From contig NC_085920.1 of the NCBI RefSeq assembly GCF_035222485.1, positions 4,402,001 through 4,466,000 on the forward strand: 64,000 nucleotides of DNA, in the 5' to 3' direction. Both the position numbers and the translations under genes were made by a program. Below the pieces are notes generated by a model. That model saw only the letters and a list, made by a program, of their open reading frames with translations. It was not told the DNA's origin and made no database searches. The stretch's first letter is position 1, and each line of letters begins with the position of its first letter. Shown here in pieces: positions 49,163-60,062 of this stretch. The DNA is from Podospora pseudoanserina. Lineage: Eukaryota > Ascomycota > Sordariomycetes > Sordariales > Podosporaceae.

Positions 49163-51403
49163 ATCTATATTTAATATGTCTTACTATGTAGGTTAGTAGA
49201 TGTGCTGAATAAATGAGTAAGAAACGTTGAAGATAGCTGTAAAATTCCGTACTTTTCTAGTTTTAGTAACTTATAAGTGATTAAATTTTTCAATGTTCAT
49301 TTTAAAGGGTGATATTCGCATCCCCAAAAAAGGATTTTAATAGTAATAATAAGTTATTTTTCAGAATAATATTAATATTATAAAGGTTTATAAACATTGA
49401 TACTATGAATGAAAATAAAGCCTCGGTCAAGAGTATAAAGAAATATTTATTAAAATTTGTAAATTTATTCTAAAAGAGAAAAGTACAATAATATCAAATG
49501 CTATTTGAATCTTGAAAATAAATGGAAGATACTTAGTGAGATTGATAACAATGAAGGGAAATCAATTAATAATAAAGGAAATTATTAAAATATGAGAATT
49601 TATACCCGCGGTTACCTTGTTAATATCCGCACATCACCTCCTATAGAGGTTGAGGTTATATATAGGTATCGACTATGATAACATTAACCAATTTTTCAAA
49701 GAAAACACTAGAGTATAATACAATAAAAGAAACTAATAGGCTTGCCTTTTTCTATCTATAGGAAGCTAATTCATTAAGTTTCCATAAATACGTGGTTTCT
49801 TTGTAAAGGTAGGAAAGAGCTATTATAAAATGATGAAATGATTTTTCATTAATTTTCTTCAATGTTTTTACTATTGTTAATAAATAATGAACCATACCTT
49901 CTCCGACTATTCTTATGCTATTTAAATTCTATATATTTTCACACGTCGTAGATAAAAGTATAGATGTAACATTTAATTCAACTAGTTAACTTATTTAAGA
50001 TTTTGAAACTATACGATAAGGTTAATAGCTATTTTAATAATTGTAATAGTATAAATAATTTTAAATAATTCAATAGAAATATTTCAAAATCCTATATTGA
50101 ATTATAAGAAATATAGGGTTTTGATATACAAAGATACCTAGTAATCTTTATAAAGTTTATCATTTTAATCCTCTTTACTATAATAATATGTACAGAATAT
50201 ATTATTCTCTTTTGATTAACCAATTATTTATGTAGGTTTTTCACTATGTTATTACTATAAAATTGGAAATTATTATATTTTCGAAATTAACATGAATGTA
50301 TAATTCAATTTCTCAAAACAATACTTAGGTACTAAATCTTTATGTTATTATCGGTATTTTACATTGAGAATTAACTGTTATTCTAACTCGATTGTTCAGA
50401 ATAACATCCTAATATTTAATCCAAATATTTAGGTTAATTATCATTTGATAGGTAATGGACAGTGTTTGAGTATTGGCTTAAGAATAAATCTTGATTAAGA
50501 TAACAACCTCTAGTGAATTATACAGATAATGAACTTAATATAAAGGAGATTTATGATACTAACAATGTAATTTGAATTCGCCAAGTTGTTTTATTATTAT
50601 GAAAATTATGTTGTAAACTCAACTCTTGTTTATTCATTAATGTTAATATATTAAATGAAAATGTATATATATCTACTACTTTATCCGTGAGTAAAATAGA
50701 CTTTTAAATATATTCTTTTACACTACGCTCTAAGCTGAATCAATAATAATACTTCTATAAACTTTCCCTTATAGTACAACGGTTGAAAAGAAAGAATAGT
50801 TACTTTATAGAAGTAATCTTTTGATATGTTTTAGTATTACTTACTATATAATACAGCTCTAGGAGGAGAGTTTTTAGTCAGGGAATTATCTATGTAATTT
50901 GGTAAAAACAGTTGGAAAGGTATATACAAATTTTAGCGATATTAGTACACCGGAATTATATCATAAATATACAACCAAAATATAATGATAATATTGTAAA
51001 ATACTAACATTTATATATATTAAAAAGAACCGACGTCGGGTATTAATCGAGTTTTTAAATTTCTTAAATGAATAGAATGGTATATTTATGTGTTAATCTT
51101 TGGAATTCTTCTTATAATTTGTCAAAAATATACTAATATATTCTTTCTCAGTATTTTCATTTACGGTATCTTTGTTATATTTAACTAAATTACTTTGTCC
51201 TAAGCTTGGACTAGCTTGACTAATAAATGTACCCTAGGATCTACACCTACATACTCCCATGAACCGACTAATCAAAAACCACCAAATACAACAACGACGG
51301 CTAGTGTATAACTATACTGGCATATAAATATCGGCTTTTCTTGATCAATATTAGGCTTATTTAAGTGGTATTTATATATATATATATTGAAAAAAAGCTT
51401 TAA

Positions 51404-51576
51404 CAAGACAGTTAAACTGTCACTGGTTGCATCTAGGTAAGCTTTATTTTGACAAATTGGTAGTAGAAAAGGAGGTGTGGAAGGTAACTACTTACACCTA
51501 CTATATTACCTTTTCTACTACCAATTAGTCAAAGTAAAGCTTATCTAAGTGTAACCGGTATGAAATAACAGTGTTT
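51404..51576. mobile_element. MITE-like inverted-repeat element
   Basis: 173 bp with arms of about 70 bp that pair almost along their whole length. GGTAAGCTTTATTTTGAC and TTGGTAGTAGAAAAGG on the left are mirrored by the inverse of AAAGTAAAGCTTATC and CCTTTTCTACTACCAA on the right. A loop of about 30 bp separates them. TTTAA flanks both ends (51399-51403, 51577-51581) as a possible target duplication. A poorer related inverted repeat follows at about 51600-51710. There is no coding capacity, and the family is unknown. Confidence 0.6.
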
Positions 51577-51819
51577 TTTAAGCCACTTCTGAAGTATATA
51601 GATATAACTAATATTAGTGAAAAGGTAGTGTAGAAAAGAACGCTTTCTTTTGCTACTTACATCTACTACATTGATTTTTATACCATCAATTAGCTAATAT
51701 ATTGAACCCAAAAAAAGAGCATTTAAAAACCTCCCATTTATACTAAATTTAAATGATCTCTTAAATGTTTTTGTCTTTATATAGTAAGACATTTACGCAA
51801 AAGTAAAGGAAAAAGTACT

Positions 51820-51988
51820 ATTTCCTACCACGCCTGGTCCAAAACCGCAGTATAGTCTCAAACTTCTTTTCAATTATTTGTGCAAGGGCCCTACAAATAC
51901 CTAGAAACGGCCTGTGCGGCTTGTGGGCCCTGTGGGACACTTAGCTTTACATGAAGACAGGAAACTCCGCACCGCTCCCCGTTCGAGT
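51820..51988. other. GC-richer patch next to an LTR fragment
   Basis: About 170 bp of near-normal GC, with two GGGCCCT/GGGCCCTG motifs, lie immediately before the LTR fragment at 51989. It matches none of the LTR pieces in the window. Origin unknown. Confidence 0.4.
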
Positions 51989-52128
51989 GTGACGAAGCCT
52001 ATCCAGAACCCCTGAAAGAGATACTGGTTGAAGGTACTTCTGAACAATCCTAGTTTGATACAGCTAAACAATATACAACAAATGGCTTGTCCCAATTACA
52101 ACAGTCTAGATACCAATGATTGTGACTT
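51989..52128 (-). mobile_element. LTR fragment (R-U5 part) of a Gypsy element
   Basis: Starts TGTGACGAAGCC and matches 55767-55910 closely up to GATTGTGACTT, then stops. U3 is missing. It is joined directly to the truncated pol of the next element. GC content is higher than in the pol relic. Confidence 0.75.
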
Positions 52129-55100
52129 GTATTTAATTATTTTTAAATACTTTTAAATTTTAATTTTTCTTTATTAATAATATCCGTTAGTATTATTATC
52201 TAATTTCCTTTAATATTCATTAAAAGTAATTTATCGACGAAATACTACATAATATTTTATTTACGGCTAAAGTAAGTACTTTAAAGTATTCTTTACCTTT
52301 TGTTGGAAGAATAACACTAACTCCATAAGTGTATTTTAATAATAAATAGTCCACGGGTTTAACAAATTTACTTTAGCGCTCTCCAAACCTTTTTTATAAA
52401 TAATTTAGAATTTAAACTGTAAAAGACGAAATAACTATTATATATACTATATGTTAACGACCTTTATAGTGATAAAGTATTCTAAGTTTTCAAAATCTAT
52501 ATAAACTTGTACTTCGTAATTCATATTATTAAAGTATAGCCTTGACTTTCGAACGTTTCGATATTAGTAAATAGTTCCTTACTATAAACTAGTAATTTTA
52601 GCATATCCCCTTCAATCTTTCGAAAAGAACGTAATTAAATATGGTTTTCCGTTATCGTTTCGCTAATTTAATTTTTTGCCGATTATATAGTTCAATATAT
52701 TAACTTTGACATTAAATAACTAATAAAGGTTTAATAATTTAAATAACAAGTGCTTTAAAACAATTTCCTATAACTTCTAAAAAATCTCATTTTCTTTTAT
52801 GCTTACCGGAAGTTTATCTTTTCTTAATTAAATAGTAAAATAGCCGCGCGATTTTAATATACTTTCGAATGATTATCTAATAAAAATTCGTAAATTTTGA
52901 AAAATTCTTTAACTTTCATAATTATAGTATAAGCTAGTCCTTAATTACCGTAATCTTCCTAAATTTTGTCCGAACGCTACTTAATGATATTAAATATCTT
53001 AAATATATTATCTTTTGTATATAGAGTTTACCTTCTTGTTTATTAAATAAAAGTCCGGTTCTGTATCGCGCGATATGAAATCTTTTCGTATATATTGCCT
53101 ACATTTTTTTAAATGACGTAAGTCAATTCAACAGTTATTAAAATAATGAATTATTATCTTATCGAAATACTTCTGGATTACGAAATTAACGAGAGATTAA
53201 AACGTTACGGACGTAATATTTAATATGAATAGTATCACGAGATACTTAAAAGAATTATAGAACATGCGAAACGTTATTTTTCATTTATTCCTTTCCTTAA
53301 TCTATATATAGGTATACTTCATAAATATATTCAAACTCATCAAATATCGTGTCATAACAAATTAACTCCGTAGTTTGAATATTAACGGTAGCAGGAAATT
53401 ATTGTTTACCGTTTAATTATTTAACTAGTAATAATCTCTATACAGTTATAAATTTCGATTTCTTTGGGTACAAAGAATACGGGATACCCTACTAATAATA
53501 TAAACTCTTCAGGATATTTTTTCTTGAAATTTTCATTAAATACTTCCTTGATTCTTTATTTTATTTATCGCTTGTAGGTTAATCTCTAAATATCTGTAAT
53601 TTAGTTCTTTATTTTAATTTTATTTTTTGTGACTTTATAGTCGTTGCTTTAAAGGTCCTGCTAAACATTTAGCCGTAAATGGCAACTTTATTAACTTTCT
53701 GTTTTGATCTTACCGCTTACATTAATAAAGTTTATTACTACTTTATAAGCTTCTTACAGTAGTACTATAGAAGGTACCTATTATTTACTTTGTTTTTTAC
53801 GTACTTTTATTTTCCTATCGTTACTGAAGTCTTTTTAAGGTTTTTATAATCACAAGTAACCACTATTTCTTTAATCGATGTTTAAACTATAATTCTTATA
53901 TTATAGTTACTTTAAAGTTCAAATTTTCGACGGGCCTAAATACCTAAACAAAACAAAATTAATATTATTTCCTCTTCGATTGTAATATTAAAAAAGAAAT
54001 TTTTCTCTAGACTTTTTGTATTAAAAATAGCTTTTATTCAACGTACATTATAATAAACTTAGGTTTATCAGTTATTTTTGTATTTGCTTTTTTCATTACT
54101 TAAACATTTGGGAATATATTAGTTGAAAAATATTTATTGTTTTTACCTTTATTTATGTAATAGTAACCATATTAACGAATTTCGGGCTGTTATTTTATAT
54201 TCTTACTTTACGCGGATACCTTTGGTAGTCCGTTAAGGTTACCGGCCGTTATAAATAGCCACGAATTATTTTTTAAAAGTTTATATCGTTTGAAAGCGTT
54301 TTCCTACCTTAAATTATTTTCTAACGCAAATCATTTTAATTTCTACCGTTAAACCTCTTTTTATTTTCCGTCTTTAATATTTCATCGAGCTTAGCTCCAA
54401 TTATATTTCCGCTATTTAACTGTTATTTTAAGGTCTATTAATGATTAGTAATATTGCTTAACTTTTTCCTATAAATATAACGTATATTTAAAGATTAAGT
54501 ACTACGCTAATATTGATTTTCTCTCTTAAATTATACCGTTATTTACATTTCCCTAACTTATACATTTGAAGTCAAATCTTTTATATTTAAGTACAAATTA
54601 TCTTACTTAAAGCCTCTTCTTTGATTTAGCTGGATTCTAAACTGTTTATAAAAGTGGTTATTTAGTTTATTGTAAGCTTTTTTATTTCAATATCGTCTCT
54701 TTCATACATTATAATTTACATTTTTTTATTTACTTTATATATTGGTTAACCGTATAGTAACTTACTCTAATAGTACGTAATATATTTATATATAATAGAT
54801 TGAAAGTAAAATAAGTTTCGATCTACCGGATATTTAAAATAAAGTTGTACTCTATTTTCTTTGTAGGTGTATCCTATAGAGGTAAGGATATTTCATCTGA
54901 CCTTTTTGCGGTTTTAATATTGGGAACCATTTTATGCTTTGAAGAAGAATTTATGTTAAATACAAACTTCGGTAATTACGGTATTCATTACATAATTATA
55001 GTTTCATACTAGTAATATTGCCTTTTTCATATCGTTTACCGGATAGGTCCTTTTTACTATATGGGGTCGTTATCTTTGATAATTCCCGTAGTAACTTCTA

Positions 55101-56748
55101 TAGTAATTTAGATTAGTTAATTCTATAACGTCCGTATTTAAAAATTTCCTTTATTATACTTTATTCTACTTTTCTATTACTTTCTGTGATTACCGAAGCT
55201 ATTCTTTCTTTTATTCGGCGAGTAAATTAAAGTTTTTCTCGAAGCTTATCGCTTTGCCTTCTCAATACCTAATAACTACAATCTTTATAATCCTCAGTCC
55301 CTTCGCTATAGTGGTTATTATAACAATCTCTTTGTTTTTCTTTTACATCGTTTAAATAAGTTGTAAATGTTTTTAAAACATTTTCCTTTATTGTAATTAA
55401 AATATTCAAGGTTATTTTTATTTAACCTTAGTTTTAGGGCTTGGGTTCTTATATAATATCGATTTTTATAGGATTTACATATATAGTGCTAAAGTAGTTA
55501 TTACTAAAGTATTCACGTTTACGTTTATTATTAAAGCGGTTATTATTGTACCAATCCCGCTTATTACTTTTCTTCTTAATAAGGCTTGAACTACTCATCG
55601 TTAATCCGTATAATTGAAATAACATATTTATCGATAGTATTAAATATTAATTTTTTGTATAACTCATCTTTTACCTTTTCTTTGAGGCCGTTGTAGAAGA
55701 GCTCTATGAACCCTTTACTATCAATAGTATTACGTAGATTATCGATTTTAAATAGAGCCGCGTAATTGTGACGAACCGCTATCCAGAACCTCTGAAGGGA
55801 TATTAGTTGAAGGCACTTCTGTACAATCCCGATTCGGTACAGCTAAAGAGTATACAACAAATGGCTTGTCTCAATCACAATAGCTAGGATACCAACGATT
55901 GTGACTTATAATTACATACTACGGAACTGTCTATCTGTACTAGCCAGTTCCTCCGTATATATAGACCTCAATCCTCCAGGTACCTCCGTACCTAGCTCAC
56001 CGCGGCTCACTGGTGAGCGGGGTGATCCGGCTCACTTTTGCCAAGAGGTGAGCGCCCCATTATCCTGCAGCCCCGTCGTTACATTTTCCTTGATTGGCTA
56101 CCACGGCCCGCTGCAGTTCCCACACAGTCTTGCTACATGGTTGGTCTGTGACAGTAATCCGCTATTAAAGATACGTTTAACGTGGATTTACAGGTCGTTT
56201 TTACATGCACTTTACTTTATCGTCGTCCCTAAACACTTCTTTAAGCCTAATTCGAAAACGCAATAGTTTTTAAAGTATTAAACTGTAAAAATTTTCTTAG
56301 TCCTCCTTTTTTTTGATTAGTTATTAAAGATAGGTTCAAACTACGTGAAAGCTTTATGTTTAAGTATAGTAATTACGAAAATTACTTTCGATCTTTTAGT
56401 AGTAAATTAATTTAAATAGTAACGAAAATAGATTTTAAGATGGATTAAAAACCCTTTATGCTTTTTTTTTCCTTTGAAATATTCCGGTATTAGAGATTTA
56501 ACTATTAATTTAAGTATACTCACAATACTAATAACTTGGTCTTTAATCTTTTAAACCTTACCCTCGAGCTTCTTAATATACGATGAGTTATAGAAGTGAA
56601 GTAATTTAAGGTAAATAATTATAGTAAAAGGTCCCTCGTTATTTGAGCTAAGTAAAACGCCTCCTATTTAAATATTGATAGGTTAGACTATGATAGTAAC
56701 AAGACGTTCTCGACTAATTTAGAATAAAATTAATACATATATATAATA
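52129..56748 (-). pseudogene. Truncated gag-pol relic of Gypsy element 3
   Basis: Minus-strand relic homologous to 29396-33738. Gag starts next to the LTR at 56749 and is interrupted by a solo LTR (55767-56153). The sense of the gag near 55700 still reads FYNGLKEKVKDEL. The reverse transcriptase active site at 53134-53145 reads Y-F-N-N, with both catalytic aspartates lost. The relic ends at 52129, within RNase H and before integrase, so integrase and the 3' U3 are gone. Confidence 0.8.
55767..56153 (-). mobile_element. Solo Gypsy LTR with intact target duplication
   Basis: A 387 bp LTR from TGTGACGAAC to TCTGTGACA on the plus strand (sense on the minus strand), flanked by a perfect 5 bp GTAAT (55762-55766 and 56154-56158). 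It lies inside gag of another Gypsy copy. GC is near normal, so it is much less affected by RIP than its surroundings and is probably the youngest LTR here. Its U3 defines the type also found at 24154/34103. Confidence 0.92.
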
Positions 56749-57097
56749 TATAACGAACTCTTATCTAAAATCTAGAAAGGAGATATTAGTTAAAGATACT
56801 CTTAAGTAATCCTAGTTAGGTATAGTTAAATAATCTATATTAAATAGTTTATTTTAATTATAATAGTTTCAATAGTAACGGTTATAAATCATCATTATAT
56901 GCTACGGAACTATTTATTTATCCTAGTGAGTTCCTCCATATATATGGCCCTTGGGACAGTGGACCGTTGACTTATAGACGGCCCTCAGTCCACTCCTGAT
57001 TGGCCAATACTAGACCGTGGACCGTGAGTCCCGCTCTATTGCCCGGTCCAGCTCTGATTAGTTCTTAACGTCTTCACTCTCTTCCAAAACCGTGACA
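56749..57097 (-). repeat. 5' LTR of Gypsy element 3
   Basis: 349 bp from TATAACGAACTC (RIP-changed TGTGACG) to CCGTGACA on the plus strand. It shares its U3 with the LTR at 40828-41175 (GGACCGTTGAC, CTCCTGATTGGCCAAT). The R-U5 half is strongly RIP-mutated, whereas the U3 half is not. No matching target duplication is seen because the other end of the element is truncated. Confidence 0.8.
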
Positions 57098-59094
57098 ACT
57101 GTTTTATGATTAATAATTCAAAAAGAATTATAAACGTTGATAGTATAAAACTGATACTTAGTCTTTTTGATTAAATTACCAACCATAGTATTAATTTTCA
57201 TTTCTTTCTCAAATTTCCTTGTAATGTTTTAGTTATTTTTAACTATATCAACTAGGTAACTTATTATACTTTTTTTTAATTCTTAATAAAACCAAAATGG
57301 ACTATTTAGAACCAGCTTGAAACTACCAAGAATGGCACCATTACTCGGGGCTTTATAAACCTCCTGTGCTTAAACTTGGTTTTTTATTCTAGTATAAAAA
57401 ACAAAGCCACGACTAAAGCATTAATTTTATATACCTTGAGCTTCGCACGAAGTTTTTTTCTTTTTCTTTTTATCTTTAAATTATTACGATTTTATCATAA
57501 AGGCTTTCTCTAGTATTATTTTGATAATTACTTTTATGACCATTTTATCTTCGCATATCAAGATCTAATTAATTAGATCCTCACAGATAGCAAGCTGTTT
57601 ATAGAGTAAAACGATTATGCTTATAAAATATTTAGATACGGATTCTTTGAAAATATTCGTACTACTTTGAATAATTATCTAAGTATATTTTCTCCTACTA
57701 CTTTTGTATTGTCATATCATTTCGATTTTTTTCTATTGGAGATACAAAACTAATACTTGATCTTAATATGCTATTTATTCAAAGTTTTTAAATTGTGTAA
57801 TGATATAAATAAACCTTTTCATAATTTTGAGATTTTAATAGCTTTTTTAGATTTCTTTTTGTATTTAATTTTGAACTTGAACTTGAACTATGCTGAATCA
57901 TTATTGTGAATTGTATTAACATCCTGCCTTTTAAAAACTAAATTGATGTAATTTCAAACTTACATAGCTTATTTATGATTTATAGTATGAAAGAGTAGTA
58001 TAAAAGAAATAAACACAGTCATTGGTATATATACTATAAAAAGTCCAAAAATAATCGATGCATAACATCAAAACCTAACATTATTACCTACCATTAATAT
58101 TGTATAATGTATGAAATATTAATGCTATATGACACTACAGTTACGCTTACTATGTAAGTGTAATGTAACAATATGATTCAACTTTTTACATATTTCTCCG
58201 ACTATTTTCTTCCATTCAATGCTAATAACTTCCTTCATTAACAATTCCTTGACCGCGGGTTTCTTATATGGTAAGGGTAAGTAGTATTAAGTATATAAAT
58301 GGATTACTTTTACATTTTAGCTCCTGTATGATATTCTGTATACTATATAAATAAAGTAGAATACCCACTATCTAATTAATCTAAATTTTCCTGTATCACT
58401 AATAATTTAGTAAACTAAAACTCTCAATATTTTAATTAGGTATTTGGTAATACACTTATAGTCCAAAATTATTGTATCATCATAAATAAAGTTAAAATAT
58501 GTACTCTGTCGGAAGTAAAAAGTAACCGCTTATTTCTTACTGCCCTAATAGTAAAAAAATTAAACCTTCAATAAGACAAAAGTATTAATAGCATATATTT
58601 TTGGTAAAAAAATTTAAATATTTCATAAATTTAATTAGCATGTAATAAGAATTCAATGTCTTGAAGAATTCAGGGAGGATAATATAAGTAGGAAAAACAA
58701 ATTATTAAAAAAAAAAGATACTTGAAGTTTAGTTAGCTAAAACGGTAATCATGATAAAGATAATACTGGAGTTTTAGTTAAAGCTAAGATAGTTAAAGAA
58801 AATAAAAAGTAATTCAAAAGCGTTGCATATTCCACATAATAAGAAAAAGACTACATAGTAAATTAGAAGATGGAGAAACCGCTATTCTCCAAACCTACGA
58901 AACTATTTTTGATCTAGTATTACATTGAGTATATTAATCACTAGCTTTATGATGAATAATAAGTTTTTGATTAAATAATGAGTAAAGGATAACCCTGAAT
59001 GATAAGAATAAAACCCCTCAAAGAACACTACGAGAAAAAATTATTTTTCCATTTTATCAAAAACTAACCAATATAACATGCATCTACTCAACAT
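57098..59094. other. 2 kb AT-rich block without genes
   Basis: It has the same composition style as 41176-51819 (CA/TG present, CG scarce, stops in all frames). I see no coding relic. It may be the continuation of that block, separated from it by the Gypsy insertions at 51989-57097. Confidence 0.5.
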
Positions 59095-60062
59095 CATGAA
59101 AGATATACGCTTACCCTTACGCGGTATATACGTTATAAAAGAAAAACGGTATAACTATATCTTAGGTATCTGGAATACCGGAAAGTTTTTGGTTCTAATA
59201 TATTATATACGGATATATAAATTATGATTAAAATAAATCGTTCTATAGCTATTAGCCGGTACGTAAAGTGAGTAAGGAAAGTAAGCTAAAATCAGTTAAA
59301 AAAAATTAGAAAATAGAAAAAAAAAAGTTACACGATTATTTTTTATAAAAAGCTTAAAAATTAATTAATTAAAGGATAGGTTTTAAGTAATTTAGTTTAC
59401 ACCTAAGAAGGTAAGGTACTACCTCGGATATATAAATAAGAGCTATATACTTAATAGTAAAGTTTAGTGCCAAGGAATAATACTATTATAATACTGAAGT
59501 CTAAACTACGTAATATATTTACGGTAAAAAATTAAGTAATGATATTAAACTATTAAGTATCAAGTACTAATTAAATAACGGAAGTATTATCAAAAGTATG
59601 TTTAATAAAACACCAAAAAAATGAGAAATAAAAAGTAAACAGAAATTAAGTAAGGATAGTTAAAAGACTTAATATTATTAAATAACTTAAAGTAAAAGAA
59701 TACTTTTAAACGGTATTAACCGTTTAGGAAATGACTCGCGGCCCTTTGCGGGAGCTAATAACCTTTAACGGACCACAAACGGTATTTTCGGAAATATCGG
59801 TAGAAAGTAAGAGTATAGGATAACGATCCGATACTCGTTAACGAGGTTATTATTATATATGCAGAAATAAAAAAGAAATATATTTTAAATTATAGTGTAT
59901 TAAAAAATACTTAGGCGGTAATATTCATGAACGGAAGTACAGAAACGAATTTAATTTCGTAATAGTTCGTATATTAAATTAAAATATTATAGGGGAAAAA
60001 AATGGATCGTTATATAGAACTTATTTTTAACGTAAAAAGTTTGTAGAGAAATATCACTTTTG
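59095..60062 (+). mobile_element. Gypsy fragment: end of gag and start of pol
   Basis: About 970 bp homologous to about 35650-36590 of element 2 and to 60840-61830 of the next copy, including the conserved GC hairpin at 59733-59754. It ends at TAGAGAAATATCACTTTTGAA, where the sequence jumps back to gag. Stops in all frames. Confidence 0.7.

Larger units (their letters stand above)
41176..51819. other. 10.6 kb AT-rich block without genes or Gypsy sequence
   Basis: This is extremely A/T-rich, with stops in all frames (the longest open frame is about 75 codons). Unlike the flanking Gypsy DNA it keeps many CA and TG dinucleotides and has very few CG. I see no coding relic, tRNA or rRNA. Local exceptions are the LTR-like unit at 48961-49162 and the inverted-repeat unit at 51404-51576, annotated separately. 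It may be old RIP-mutated or intrinsically AT-rich host DNA. Confidence 0.6.

Noticed and set aside
41176-51819. Mitochondrial DNA insertion, because of the very low GC
   Set aside because: No mitochondrial gene, tRNA or intron motif was recognised. Composition alone is not enough.
51901-52095. 64-codon minus-strand open frame
   Set aside because: It overlaps the GC patch and the LTR fragment and has no motif.
55901-56266. 121-codon open frame
   Set aside because: It lies across the end of the solo LTR into gag relic DNA. It is open because the LTR is less mutated.
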